Assembly (NCBI RefSeq): GCF_029433115.1
Contig: NZ_JARNTV010000013.1
Span: 1-64,000, forward strand
DNA: 64,000 bases
Reading direction: 5' to 3'
Source of the DNA: Sphingomonas sp. AOB5
GTDB taxonomy: Bacteria > Pseudomonadota > Alphaproteobacteria > Sphingomonadales > Sphingomonadaceae
A program made the position numbers and the translations under genes. The notes beneath the pieces are model-generated. The model saw only the letters and a list, made by a program, of their open reading frames with translations. It had not been told where the DNA came from and made no database searches. The number at the start of each line of letters is the position of its first letter. The stretch's first letter is position 1. This document shows positions 36,616-45,547 of the stretch, piece by piece.

Positions 36616-37454
36616 TATTTTGCCTTCGGAATAGCGGGGACTTTGGCGATGTCCGCCGGCTCGTGCTGGATGACGATCACGGCCTTCTCCTTCGCCGCCA
36701 GCCCGCGGAAGCGGTCGCTGGAGACCAGCGTCTGCGCGCGGTCGGCGTTGAAGATCGGGACCAGATTCTTGTCGAAACTCTCCTGCGCGTGGAACTGGTC
36801 GCCCGATAGCAGCAGTGGCGGACCGCCCGTCACGCGCACCAGCAGCGCATAATGGCCTGGCGTGTGGCCGGGCAGCGAGATCATCGTCACGCTGCCATCG
36901 CCGAACACGTCGTGATCGCCGGTCAGCGGCAGCGATTTCGACGCGAGCGTGAGCCAGGGCATCAGTCCCTCGCGCTCACTCAGCGTCGTCGATTTGGAGA
37001 GCCGGTCGAAATCGGGCTGGCCGATCAGCAGCGTCGCGCCGGGGAAATCGAGTGCCTGGCCGATATGATCGAAATGATGATGGCTGATGCCGACATATCT
37101 GACCTGCTCGGGCTTCACGCCCAGCCGCGCGATCTGCGTCACGATCCGCTCGTCGAGCATCACCTTGTTGCCGCCGCTGGTCATCGGATTGCCGACCAGC
37201 GCGCCGTTCAGCCCGGTATCCCACAGCAGATATTCGTCGCCATGCCGGATCAGGTAGCAGCTCGCGACGACCGTATGCGGCTTGCCCTTGTAATCGCCGG
37301 AATCGCTGAACGGCCCGAAATCGGCGAAGTCGATCCTGCCGCAATCGATGCGCCACAGCTTAACCTCTGCCGCGGCACTGGCCGGAGCAGGGACTTCGAC
37401 GGTTGGCTGGAACAGCGCAAGCGCGCTGGCGATGGCGAGTGTGGCGATCTTCAA
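36615..37454 (-). CDS. Exported MBL-fold hydrolase, N-acyl homoserine lactonase-like
   Basis: A 279-residue protein with a signal peptide ([15 protein letters not shown]), the metal motif [28 protein letters not shown] and a C-terminal IQHEP His. The layout follows the AHL-lactonase-like branch of the superfamily, but such a motif set does not prove quorum-quenching activity. It is inserted between leuC and leuD, in the same operon and orientation. Confidence 0.83.
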   Translation of the reverse strand: MKIATLAIASALALFQPTVEVPAPASAAAEVKLWRIDCGRIDFADFGPFSDSGDYKGKPHTVVASCYLIRHGDEYLLWDTGLNGALVGNPMTSGGNKVMLDERIVTQIARLGVKPEQVRYVGISHHHFDHIGQALDFPGATLLIGQPDFDRLSKSTTLSEREGLMPWLTLASKSLPLTGDHDVFGDGSVTMISLPGHTPGHYALLVRVTGGPPLLLSGDQFHAQESFDKNLVPIFNADRAQTLVSSDRFRGLAAKEKAVIVIQHEPADIAKVPAIPKAK

Positions 37455-37515
37455 TGCGCGAACTCCCTCGGGCTGGCGCTGCCGACCCTAGGCGTTCGCG
37501 AAACCGAAGAAAATC

Positions 37516-37656
37516 TCAGTTCGCGAAGAGGTGCTTGCCCGATCCGGCCAGCTCGGCCTTGATCGGCACCGAAGGCGCGCGCGCGGAGGCCGACCAGGCC
37601 GCGGCCGCGCCGCACAATACCGTACCCGCAACAAGCAAAATCAGCGCCCGCTTCAT
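37516..37656 (-). CDS. Small exported peptide between leuC and leuD, 46 aa
   Basis: ATG 37654-37656 to TGA 37516-37518. The sequence MKRALILLVAGTVLCGAAAA is a signal-peptide-like N-terminus followed by SARAPSVPIKAELAGSGKHLFAN. A GGGGAT ribosome site is seven bases upstream. It lies 17 bases after leuC. Not a recognised family; too small for most length cutoffs. Confidence 0.55.
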   Translation of the reverse strand: MKRALILLVAGTVLCGAAAAWSASARAPSVPIKAELAGSGKHLFAN

Positions 37657-37673
37657 CGCTCATCCCCATCTAC

Positions 37674-39113
37674 TCACGCCTGCCGCGTCATCAGATCCCT
37701 GACGTCGGTCAGCCGCCCCGTTACCGCTGCTGCCGCGGCCATTGCCGGCGACAACAGATGCGTCCGGGCCCCCGGACCCTGCCTTCCTACAAAATTCCGA
37801 TTCGAGGTGGAAGCACAACGTTCGCCGCTAGGTACTTTATCGGGGTTCATCGCGAGACACATCGAGCAACCCGGCTCGCGCCACTGGAAGCCTGCTTCGG
37901 TGAAGATCCGGTCCAGTCCCTCGGCCTCGGCCTGGCGCTTTACCAGACCCGAACCCGGCACAATCAGCGCCTGACGCACGCCATCGGCGACATGGCGGCC
38001 CTCGACCACCGCAGCCGCGGCGCGCAGATCCTCGATCCGGCTGTTGGTGCAGCTGCCGATAAAGACATGTTCGATCGCCACGTCCTGCATCGCGGTGCCG
38101 GGCGTCAGGCCCATATAGTCGAGCGACTTCTGTGCCGCGACGCGCTTGGACGGATCGGCGAAGCTCTCCGGATCGGGGACCACGCCGGTGATCGGCACGA
38201 CGTCCTCGGGGCTGGTGCCCCAGGTGAGCGACGGCGCGATATCGGTCGCGTGGAGCTGGACGACGCTGTCGTAGCGCGCGCCCGGATCGCTGGGCAGCGT
38301 GCGCCAATAGGCGACGGCCTTGTCCCAATCCTCGCCCTGCGGCGCCATCGGGCGGCCCTTGAGGTAAGCGAAGGTCGTCTCATCCGGCGCGATCAGGCCC
38401 GACCGCGCGCCGCCTTCGATCGACATGTTCGAGACGGTCAACCGGCCCTCGATCGACATGTTGCGGATCACGTCGCCGGTAAACTCGATGACATAGCCGG
38501 TGCCGCCCGCAGCGCCGATCTTGCCGATGATCGCCAGGATCACATCCTTGGGGCTGACCCCGAAACCGAGTGAGCCATCGACGCGGATCTCCAGCGTCTT
38601 CGACTGACGCAGCAGCAAGGTCTGCGTCGCGAAGACATGCTCGACTTCGCTGGTGCCGATGCCGAACGCCAGCGCACCCAAAGCGCCGTGCGCCGAGGTA
38701 TGGCTGTCACCGCAAACCAGCGTCGTGCCCGGCAGGGTAAAGCCCTGCTCCGGCCCGACGACATGGACGATGCCCTGCTCGGCGGCGGTCGCGTCGATAT
38801 AGCGGATGCCGAACTCGGCAGTGTTCCGGCGCAGCGCAGCCAGCTGGTTCGCGCTCTCCGGATCGGCGATCGGCAGTTCGCGCCCCGCGGCATCGAGCCG
38901 CGCGGTGGTGGGCAGGTTATGGTCTGGCACTGCCAGGGTCAGATCGGGACGGCGCAGCTTGCGACCGGCCTCGCGAAGCCCGTCGAACGCCTGCGGGCTG
39001 GTCACCTCATGGATAAGGTGCCGGTCGATATAGACCAGACAGGTGCCATCATCCCGGCGCTCGACCACATGATCGGCCCAGATCTTCTCATACAGGGTGC
39101 GCGGACTCGCCAT
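37674..39113 (-). CDS. leuC: 3-isopropylmalate dehydratase large subunit
   Basis: A 479-residue aconitase-type protein. Start [13 protein letters not shown], catalytic-site segments [13 protein letters not shown] and [13 protein letters not shown], and the [4Fe-4S] ligands CTNSR and CSMCLAMN are all present. It leads the leucine operon leuC - small peptide - lactonase-like - leuD - quinone reductase on the minus strand. Confidence 0.96.
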   Translation of the reverse strand: MASPRTLYEKIWADHVVERRDDGTCLVYIDRHLIHEVTSPQAFDGLREAGRKLRRPDLTLAVPDHNLPTTARLDAAGRELPIADPESANQLAALRRNTAEFGIRYIDATAAEQGIVHVVGPEQGFTLPGTTLVCGDSHTSAHGALGALAFGIGTSEVEHVFATQTLLLRQSKTLEIRVDGSLGFGVSPKDVILAIIGKIGAAGGTGYVIEFTGDVIRNMSIEGRLTVSNMSIEGGARSGLIAPDETTFAYLKGRPMAPQGEDWDKAVAYWRTLPSDPGARYDSVVQLHATDIAPSLTWGTSPEDVVPITGVVPDPESFADPSKRVAAQKSLDYMGLTPGTAMQDVAIEHVFIGSCTNSRIEDLRAAAAVVEGRHVADGVRQALIVPGSGLVKRQAEAEGLDRIFTEAGFQWREPGCSMCLAMNPDKVPSGERCASTSNRNFVGRQGPGARTHLLSPAMAAAAAVTGRLTDVRDLMTRQA

Positions 39114-39179
39114 GGGCGCGGTCTAGTCGAATCGTGCGCACCTGCAAGCATCGCCGCAATTTTCCATCGCGAAGCCCAG

Positions 39180-40181
39180 CTATCTGGTGGCGAGCAGCCA
39201 GATCGCCACTGCGGCGAACAACGCGAGCATGAGAATCTGAAGGAAGATGAGGGGGTAATAGACAAGATAATCCATCAAACCCCTGCCGACCGGCGGCAGG
39301 ACAATCCCTCGCGCCGCAAGGTGGCGATTTATTTCCGCGCGAAACAGGACCGATGGATTCATCGTACACGTGACGCGGGCCAGCGCCAGATATCCATATC
39401 CTGGAACTTTCCCCGTGACGGCGGCGAAGAAAGACTTCAAGTGCCGGATTCCCTGAGAATAATCGTAGAAGCGACGATATTCCGGGAAATAGGTTGCACG
39501 CCCCTTGTCGAAGGACAGGAAGGCGCATCGATACCCTTCATAGGGTATCGGCACACCCAACTGCCAGATATTCTTCGAGAATTGACTGACATCGAAGTCA
39601 GGGACGTCGACCCAGGGAATGAAGAATATTACCTTCCCCAGCATTTTACGCTCGATGATCGCTGCCACTTCCCATTGCAATCCGCTCGATGCCCCAACGT
39701 GCACGACGATCAGCTGCGCAGCCTCGATCAGCCGGACGACTTCCTGTTGCCACTCTTCATCGGGCAGATAGCGCCGACCAGCCCCCAGCGTCGGGAGTTC
39801 CTCACCAGGACGTCCAATCGCGACGAAGTTGAATGCGCCACCCAACGCGCGGGAGACCGACTGTTCTGACGTCTCGAAGAGCGACAAACTGTTCTTGTTG
39901 CTGGCGATATGCGCGTCATGCTCGAAAGAACGAAGATAAAGCGCCGTCGGAAGCGTCTCGTCCACGGCATCGGACGCGCCACTCTCGACCAGGCGATACT
40001 GCCGAATCCTGTTGATATTCGTTCCAACCAGGATCGCTATAATTGACAGTGGAATGATCGCGATCGACTTGGCGATGCCTTTCGAATCGAAATATTCCCC
40101 TATAGCCACCGCGACCAGCATCACGACGATCGCCCCGGCGCAACCGAAGGACGTTGCGAGATAGGCCCTGGTCTTGCTCAT
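39180..40181 (-). CDS. Membrane-anchored TIR-like domain protein
   Basis: A 333-residue protein with two N-terminal membrane helices (about 8-28, 37-54), a cytosolic domain and a C-terminal helix pair (about 300-330). The middle reads ALYLRSFEHDAHI, AIGRPGEELPTLGAGRRYLPDEEW and then AQLIVVHVGASSGLQWEVAAIIE: a strand-helix order with Ser-Ser and Trp-Glu (E171) where TIR NADases have their WxxE catalytic segment. The DNA is poorer in GC than its neighbours. A nucleotide-sensing or defence role is inference, and no family name is certain. Confidence 0.6.
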   Translation of the reverse strand: MSKTRAYLATSFGCAGAIVVMLVAVAIGEYFDSKGIAKSIAIIPLSIIAILVGTNINRIRQYRLVESGASDAVDETLPTALYLRSFEHDAHIASNKNSLSLFETSEQSVSRALGGAFNFVAIGRPGEELPTLGAGRRYLPDEEWQQEVVRLIEAAQLIVVHVGASSGLQWEVAAIIERKMLGKVIFFIPWVDVPDFDVSQFSKNIWQLGVPIPYEGYRCAFLSFDKGRATYFPEYRRFYDYSQGIRHLKSFFAAVTGKVPGYGYLALARVTCTMNPSVLFRAEINRHLAARGIVLPPVGRGLMDYLVYYPLIFLQILMLALFAAVAIWLLATR

Positions 40182-40184
40182 CCG

Positions 40185-41021
40185 TTATTGTTGTTCCGCC
40201 TGTTTCTTCAGATAGGCGTGGATCGCATCGATCTCGGGATCGGTCAGCACCGCATAGCCGCCCAGCGCCGCGGTGCGCATCATGCCAAGGTCTCGATTGG
40301 TCATGCCGACGCCGGTGTGGAGCAGCTTGCGGAACGCCGCGGTGTCGTAGCTGGCGGCCATGGCGGCCAGCGGCGGGACGATCTGCTTGCCGTCGTCCGA
40401 CGGGCGCTCACGGTCCATCGCGTGGCAGCCCAGGCACGACGTCTGCACCACATATTGCCCCATGTCCGCGGGACGCTGCTTCGGCGCGGCGCTCAGATCG
40501 TGCGCGCTGCCCTTGAACATGCCGGTCAGCACCAGCGCGCGGCCGACGGGTCCGAAGCTGGTGTTGCGCGTCTCGTCCTTGGGGCCAGGCTTCACGCTGC
40601 GGATCCAGGCGATGATCCGGCCCATATCGTCATCGGCGATATAGGCATGCGAGGCGCTGGGCATGACCCACAGGGTCGTCCCGTCGCGCCGCACGCCCTG
40701 ACGCACCGCGCGGACGATCTCCGCATCACTGTAGCGACTGGCGATATCGGCAAAGGCGGGCGGCGCGATGCGGCCGAGCATCGGGTCGTCGAGCAGCACC
40801 AGCCCCTCACCGCTTGCGCCATGACAGTCGCGGCAACCCATCACCCGCGCCATCCGCCCGCCCTCGGCGATCGAGGCAGCGTCTTTCGGCACCGCGACAG
40901 TATCGAGCGGTGCGGCGTGGCTGCGGCTCAGCACCCATTGCGAACCGCCATAGACCACCGCCAGCGCCAGCACGATCAGTCCCGCCAGACCGATCCCCAC
41001 CCTTTTCGCGATACGCACCAT
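40185..41021 (-). CDS. Membrane-anchored dihaem cytochrome c
   Basis: A 278-residue protein with one N-terminal anchor (GLAGLIVLALAVVYGGSQWVL), then two class I haem sites: CRDCH with distal Met in WVMPSAS, and CLGCH with Met in VGMTNRD or MMRTAALGG. It should carry electrons in the periplasm; partner unknown. A perfect dyad lies 17 bases upstream of its start (see operator). Confidence 0.9.
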   Translation of the reverse strand: MVRIAKRVGIGLAGLIVLALAVVYGGSQWVLSRSHAAPLDTVAVPKDAASIAEGGRMARVMGCRDCHGASGEGLVLLDDPMLGRIAPPAFADIASRYSDAEIVRAVRQGVRRDGTTLWVMPSASHAYIADDDMGRIIAWIRSVKPGPKDETRNTSFGPVGRALVLTGMFKGSAHDLSAAPKQRPADMGQYVVQTSCLGCHAMDRERPSDDGKQIVPPLAAMAASYDTAAFRKLLHTGVGMTNRDLGMMRTAALGGYAVLTDPEIDAIHAYLKKQAEQQ

Positions 41022-41039
41022 CTACCCTGATCCTTATGT

Positions 41040-41059
41040 GTATTGCTTGAATAATACAC
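41040..41059. promoter_or_regulatory. Dyad operator upstream of cytochrome c gene (site 1)
   Basis: GTATTGCTTGAATAATACAC at 41040-41059. Extended to GTGTATT (41038-41044) and AATACAC (41053-41059), it is a perfect 7-bp inverted repeat with an eight-base spacer. It starts 17 bases from the cytochrome ATG. The same 20-base pattern recurs at 62428-62447. Confidence 0.6.
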
Positions 41060-41089
41060 TTCGGCAAACAGGGCAAGACTATGAGCGAG

Positions 41090-42052
41090 TCAGGCCACGC
41101 CGATTCGTTCCTTGGGCGAAACATAGTCCGCATCGTGCGCGAAGGGTAGGTCCCTGCCCTCATGCAGCGCCGCCAGTATTGCGGCGAAGTCCGTCTCGCA
41201 GCGGAAGCCCCATTCCCGTTCGGCCAGCGATGCGTCGTACACCCGCCCGATACTGCGCGGCAGCTTCCACCCGCGCCGGGCATAGAGCGCCTCGGCGTCA
41301 GGGAAATGGCGTGCGATCACTGCGGGGGCATCGGCCTTCAGTTCGGCGCAGTCCGCCCGCGAAAACGGCGTCGGCGCGGACAGGACATAGGTGCCGAAGC
41401 CGATCGCCGGCGCCTTTTCCAGTGCCAGCAGATGCGCCCGTGCCGCGTCTTCCACCGTCAGGCGGCGATTGAGGAACTCGTTCGCCTTCATATTCTCGCC
41501 CGAAAGGTCGCGATGCGTGTCGTCCTCCTCAGGGAAGAAGCGTGCGGTGCGTAGTACGGCGCAGGACAATCCATGTTCGAGATGCGCGAGACGGCACAAA
41601 TGCTCGGCCGCCAGCTTGGTCACGCCATAGATGTTGCGCGGCGCCAGCGGACCGCTGGTCTCGTCGAGCCAGATCGCTTCCGCGGCACGCTCGTCGCGGA
41701 TCGCCTGGGTGATCATCAGCGAGGTGGTGGAGGTGAAGACGAACCGGTCGTGCCCGGCAATCCGCGCCGCCTCGAGCAGGTTCTGCGTGCCGCTGGCATT
41801 CACGTCGATGAATGCCTGTGCGGGATAGCGGACGATGTCCGGCTTGTGCAGCGCGCCGCCATGGATCACCGCTTCGATGCCGTGATCGCCGAACACGCGA
41901 TCGACCAGCGCGCGATCGGCGACGCTGCCCACCACATCGGTGTCCGCGCTCGGCGCCACGTCCAGTCCGGTCACGACATGGCCCGCCTCGCGCAGCATCG
42001 GCGCGAGGAAGCGGCCCAGCCAGCCGGACGATCCAGTCAGAAGTACCCGCAT
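41090..42052 (-). CDS. NAD-dependent epimerase/dehydratase
   Basis: A 320-residue extended SDR: TGSSGWLGRFL (nucleotide loop TGxxGxxG), VGSVADR, catalytic YGVTK in NIYGVTKLAAEHL, and RTARFFPEED. The substrate, probably a nucleotide sugar or polyol, is not predictable. ATG 42050-42052 is preferred because the upstream 26 residues are not part of the fold and no ribosome site precedes them. Confidence 0.88.
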   Translation of the reverse strand: MRVLLTGSSGWLGRFLAPMLREAGHVVTGLDVAPSADTDVVGSVADRALVDRVFGDHGIEAVIHGGALHKPDIVRYPAQAFIDVNASGTQNLLEAARIAGHDRFVFTSTTSLMITQAIRDERAAEAIWLDETSGPLAPRNIYGVTKLAAEHLCRLAHLEHGLSCAVLRTARFFPEEDDTHRDLSGENMKANEFLNRRLTVEDAARAHLLALEKAPAIGFGTYVLSAPTPFSRADCAELKADAPAVIARHFPDAEALYARRGWKLPRSIGRVYDASLAEREWGFRCETDFAAILAALHEGRDLPFAHDADYVSPKERIGVA

Positions 42053-42165
42053 GCCGCCCCAAGGCCCGGATCGCGCGCGGAAATCAACCCCGCCACGACA
42101 AAACCCGGCGAAAGTTACCGGCCAAAACAAAACTAGGTAGAAAGGCCGATCGTAGTTCGACTCAA

Positions 42166-42260
42166 TTGTCCCGTGTCGGGATTCGAGTAAAAGGGCGCCA
42201 CGTACCGAGGATTAGGTTCCTGAGGACTTCAAGGCCGGGCACCCCTGTGCCCGGCCTTTT
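42166..42260 (+). ncRNA. Candidate small RNA with own promoter and terminator
   Basis: Between two minus-strand genes the plus strand has TTGTCC (42166-42171), 16 bases, TAAAAG (42188-42193), then 40 bases and a perfect 12-bp hairpin: AAGGCCGGGCAC (42231-42242), loop CCCT, GTGCCCGGCCTT (42247-42258), continuing TTCC. There is no reading frame, so a transcript of about 60 bases would be non-coding. It could instead be only a terminator for antisense transcription. Confidence 0.4.
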
Positions 42261-42269
42261 CCATTCCGA

Positions 42270-42839
42270 TCAGCCAATCGTTTGAAAATAAAGAGCGAAA
42301 TAGGCGATCATCATCCCCAGAACCGCCACCGGGACCAACCTGTGCACCCAGCGGTTCGATGTTACCCATGCCAGCACGGTGAGCGCCAGCGCAGGCCCAA
42401 GGGTCGCATAGTTGGCAAGATCCATCATCGCCTCGGGCGGCAGGATCATCACGTTGGTGATCCAGCCCAGCACGCAGTAGATGCCGAACGCCGTCAGGAA
42501 GAGTCGCCGGTTGGTCACCAGATAGTCGCGCAGGTCGATCTCGCTGTCCCCGGCGCCCTTTGGCACCAGCCACAGCACATAGAGATAGATGGTCGACGCC
42601 TGGAGCAGCATGAACACCAGCGTCACCAGCCGCCACTGCCCCACGCCGCGCACCAGCCACAGGCTGGTCCGCCAGTCGAGCACCAGCAGGAAACCGATCA
42701 CCAGCCACAGCGCATAGCCGAACGACCAGCGCACAAGCCCGCGCGCCCGGATCAGTTCGCCCGCGCCGGTCACCAGCTGTGCCAGCGCCAGCGACAGCAT
42801 CACCGACAGCAGCACCATGAAATATTCGAAGATCGTCAT
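42270..42839 (-). CDS. Six-helix membrane protein of unknown function, 189 aa
   Basis: MTIFEYFMVLLSVMLSLALAQ starts the first of about six hydrophobic helices with short loops; the last ends AYFALYFQTIG. No motif recognised. ATG 42837-42839 gives a protein that starts directly at the first helix; longer versions carry a Arg-rich non-membrane leader without family support. Confidence 0.7.
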   Translation of the reverse strand: MTIFEYFMVLLSVMLSLALAQLVTGAGELIRARGLVRWSFGYALWLVIGFLLVLDWRTSLWLVRGVGQWRLVTLVFMLLQASTIYLYVLWLVPKGAGDSEIDLRDYLVTNRRLFLTAFGIYCVLGWITNVMILPPEAMMDLANYATLGPALALTVLAWVTSNRWVHRLVPVAVLGMMIAYFALYFQTIG

Positions 42840-42868
42840 CGTGGCCCTGCCCTCCCCGGCGCCGCGGA

Positions 42869-43552
42869 CTATGCCGCCGCGTTCACCGGCGAGGCAAGCC
42901 GCTCGGCCGGATCGCTCGCGTCGGCCCAATCGCTCCGCCGCTTCAGCCAGGGGTTCACGAACAGCAGGGGCAGTTTCAGGAACAGCAATTCCGAATGGAT
43001 GAACGTGTCGATCGCGCACTCCCACCATTTCGGGTCGCGCTTGCCATTGGCCTTCAGCCAGCCGTCATAGGGCGCCCAATGACTCGGCTCGTCGCGATGG
43101 ACGACCTGGAAGATGCGGATCATCGCCTTGTCGTCGCGCACCAGTGGATGGCGCAGCAATATCTCGACCTGGCGGAAACCGCGCTGCTCGGTCAGCGAGA
43201 TCACCCGGCACAATTTCTCGAACTGATCGTCCTCGGCAATGATCCGCTGCGTATCGAGATTGTCGATGGTGCGGTGGAACATGATCTCGACGAAGCGATC
43301 GATATGGCCGCAGGTGCGATCCACCTTCAGCGGCATCATGCCCTTCAGCTCGAACCAGCGCTTGAACATCACATAATGTTTGCGCTCGTCGGCACGGTGT
43401 TTCTCGATATCCGCGATCAGTTGCAGATCGTCGGGCGAGCGCGCGCGGACAGCCTCAAGCACCCGGTCGATGCTCGTATAGCCGCGATGCTCGTTATAGA
43501 TGTAGATCGACGCCAGCAGGTCCAGATATCGGCGGCGGAATGCGGCAATCAT
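42869..43552 (-). CDS. Ferritin-like diiron-domain protein
   Basis: A 227-residue helical protein with two candidate metal-binding repeats, DIEKHRADERKHYVMF and VVHRDEPSHWAPY, of the ExxH/DExxH type that ligates a diiron site in ferritin-like oxygenases or rubrerythrin-type proteins. It lacks a signal peptide. Its function is not predictable, and it is preceded by an unrelated small protein gene. Confidence 0.72.
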   Translation of the reverse strand: MIAAFRRRYLDLLASIYIYNEHRGYTSIDRVLEAVRARSPDDLQLIADIEKHRADERKHYVMFKRWFELKGMMPLKVDRTCGHIDRFVEIMFHRTIDNLDTQRIIAEDDQFEKLCRVISLTEQRGFRQVEILLRHPLVRDDKAMIRIFQVVHRDEPSHWAPYDGWLKANGKRDPKWWECAIDTFIHSELLFLKLPLLFVNPWLKRRSDWADASDPAERLASPVNAAA

Positions 43553-43613
43553 GGGCGAAGGCTACGCCTCGTATGCCCCAGCGTCAAACAGTCAAATCAA
43601 GGGCTTACGGCAA

Positions 43614-43643
43614 TCGCCGCCGCGATCGATGTCGCGGCGGCGA
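43614..43643 (-). terminator. Hairpin after the small acidic protein gene
   Basis: TCGCCGCCGCGA (43614-43625) is the reverse complement of TCGCGGCGGCGA (43632-43643), loop six bases. It lies 27 bases past the stop of the minus-strand gene at 43671; no T-run. Confidence 0.5.
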
Positions 43644-43670
43644 TGCGGTTTTCACGCTGTGCCGTCAGCC

Positions 43671-44009
43671 TCAATCGAGACCCAGCTTCTGCGCGATCTT
43701 TCCGATCAGGCCGGGTTCCTTGCCCTTGGCGAGCTTGGCCTCGGCCTTCGCGTTATAGCCCGAGCTTTCGGGCGGTTCGTGGCTGTGCACCGGCTGGGTG
43801 GTCGCGGGCGGATCGGACGCGTCCATCGACTCGTCCAGACCGCGGTCCAGCCGCGCTTCCTTGCTTTCGGGGTTACGATAGAGGCGCTGGGCAATCGATT
43901 CATCCGTGCCCGCATCGGCAGCCAGCGTCGGGGCCGGCTTGCCTTCGTCCTCCATCACGGGCGCCACGGACATTCGGTCCAGCGCCGGATCGATCGGGTT
44001 CGCGTCCAT
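43671..44009 (-). CDS. Small soluble hypothetical protein, 112 aa
   Basis: A charged, probably disordered protein: MDANPIDPALDRMSV, SIAQRLYRNPESKEARLDRG and KAEAKLAKGKEPGLIGKIAQKLGLD (read in parts). Cytoplasmic by composition. ATG 44007-44009 has GGAGAG eight bases upstream, so it is preferred to an upstream ATG at 44126. No family recognised. Confidence 0.6.
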   Translation of the reverse strand: MDANPIDPALDRMSVAPVMEDEGKPAPTLAADAGTDESIAQRLYRNPESKEARLDRGLDESMDASDPPATTQPVHSHEPPESSGYNAKAEAKLAKGKEPGLIGKIAQKLGLD

Positions 44010-44080
44010 TGTCACTCTCCAATTGAGCGTTGCCCTACTGAAACGGATGGAACCCGACCCCGTTCCCCGGCTCGGCGCAA

Positions 44081-44118
44081 AGAAAAACGGCCCGGCGAAT
44101 TTCTCCGCCGGGCCGTTG
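44081..44118 (-). terminator. Rho-independent terminator of the BI-1 family gene
   Basis: On the minus strand AACGGCCCGGCG and CGCCGGGCCGTT (plus-strand positions 44086-44097 and 44106-44117) form a 12-bp stem, followed by TTTTTC. It lies 23 bases after the stop at 44141. Confidence 0.85.
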
Positions 44119-44140
44119 ATCCACATTATGTTCGAGCGAC

Positions 44141-44884
44141 TTAATCCCGGCTGGAGCCGAACAGGCGCAGCAGGAACAGGAACATGTTGATGAAGTCGAG
44201 ATACAGGTTCAGCGCACCCATGATCACGACCTTGCCCATCATGTCGGTGCCCGCGACATAAGCGTACATGCTCTTGATCTTCTGCGTATCGTAAGCGGTC
44301 AGGCCCGCGAACAGCAGCACGCCGGCGGCGCTGATCACCAGGCTGAGCGAATCAGACTGCATGAAGATGTTGATGATGCTCGCCACGATCAGGCCGACCA
44401 CACCCATGATCAGGAAGGTGCCGAACGCCGACAGGTCCTTCTTGGTGGTGTAGCCCCACAGGCTGAGGCCCGCGAAGCCCGCCGCGGTCGCGAAGAAGCA
44501 CTGCGCGATCGAGGTGCCGGTGTAGCGCAGGAAGATGGTCGAGAGCGAAAGGCCCATCAGCACCGTGTAGGTCCAGTACAGGGCCTGGAGCGTGCCGGTC
44601 GACATGCGGTTCTGGCCGAAGCTCATCGCGAGCACGATGATCAGCGGCGAGAAGATGATCGCCAGCGGCAGGAAACCGCCGCCCGAGAAGATCTGTGCGG
44701 CCAGCGACGTCTCGATGCCCCACGAGAACGCCATCGCGACGATGCCGGTCAGCAGCACGCCCGATGCCATGTAATTGTACACGGACAGCATGTACGCACG
44801 CAGGCCCGCGTCATAGGCCGCGCTGCGCGCATCCACCTGCGGCGCGTAGCCGACGCTCGGATTGGGATCGGACCAGTTGGCCAT
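44141..44884 (-). CDS. Bax inhibitor-1 / YccA family membrane protein
   Basis: A 247-residue protein with seven hydrophobic helices starting SVYNYMASGVLLTGIVA and ending INMFLFLLRLFGSSRD. The family motif of paired Asp residues in the last helices, GLTAYDTQKI and YLDFINMFLFLLRLF, is present. BI-1-type proteins form a pH-sensitive calcium leak channel; the bacterial role is unclear. Preceded by AAAGGAG. Confidence 0.9.
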   Translation of the reverse strand: MANWSDPNPSVGYAPQVDARSAAYDAGLRAYMLSVYNYMASGVLLTGIVAMAFSWGIETSLAAQIFSGGGFLPLAIIFSPLIIVLAMSFGQNRMSTGTLQALYWTYTVLMGLSLSTIFLRYTGTSIAQCFFATAAGFAGLSLWGYTTKKDLSAFGTFLIMGVVGLIVASIINIFMQSDSLSLVISAAGVLLFAGLTAYDTQKIKSMYAYVAGTDMMGKVVIMGALNLYLDFINMFLFLLRLFGSSRD

Positions 44885-45013
44885 CTTCAACTCCTTTGCC
44901 GGCACATCTGCCGGTTTCACTCGGGAATATCATCGTTCCGGGGCCGATTTTCAAGCAAAACCCGGGTGCAGCGCCCTGTGTTAATCACGTCCCGGCCGCG
45001 CTAGAGCAGGCAT

Positions 45014-45547
45014 ATGCACCGCCTGTTCGTCGGCCTGCGCCCGCCCGCGGCGATCCGCGCCCGCCTGCTCGACCTGATGGGCGGCATCCCCGGCGCGCGC
45101 TGGCAGGATGACGGCCAGCTTCATATCACCCTTCGCTATATCGGCGAAGTCGAGCGCCCGGTCGCCGAGGATATCGCCATCGCGCTCGGCCAGGTCCACT
45201 GGCCCGCGATGCAGGTCGCGATCGACGGCGTCGGCGAGTTCGACAGCCGCGGCCGACCGAATGCAGTGTGGGCAGGCTTGCGCCCGCACGATGCGCTTGC
45301 CAGCCTCCATCGCAAGGTCGATCAGGCGCTGGTCCGGCTCGGCCTCGAGCCGGAACGCCGCGCCTATCTGCCCCACATTACTCTTGCCCGGATGAGCGGC
45401 CCGTCCGGCATCGCCGATCGTTTCCTGGCCGATCATGCCGGGCTGTCGAGCGAGCCGTTCGGCTTTACCCATTTCATCCTGTTCGAAAGCCGGCTGGGCA
45501 GCGAAGGCGCCAGCTACGAGACGGTCGAACGCTATCCGTTGGGTTAA
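45014..45547 (+). CDS. thpR: RNA 2',3'-cyclic phosphodiesterase (LigT/ThpR)
   Basis: A 177-residue 2H phosphoesterase with both catalytic motifs, HITLRY near residue 37 and HITLARM near residue 121. The enzyme opens 2',3'-cyclic phosphates on RNA ends. It converges on the DUF4199 gene, overlapping it by four bases at the stops. Confidence 0.94.
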   Translation: MHRLFVGLRPPAAIRARLLDLMGGIPGARWQDDGQLHITLRYIGEVERPVAEDIAIALGQVHWPAMQVAIDGVGEFDSRGRPNAVWAGLRPHDALASLHRKVDQALVRLGLEPERRAYLPHITLARMSGPSGIADRFLADHAGLSSEPFGFTHFILFESRLGSEGASYETVERYPLG

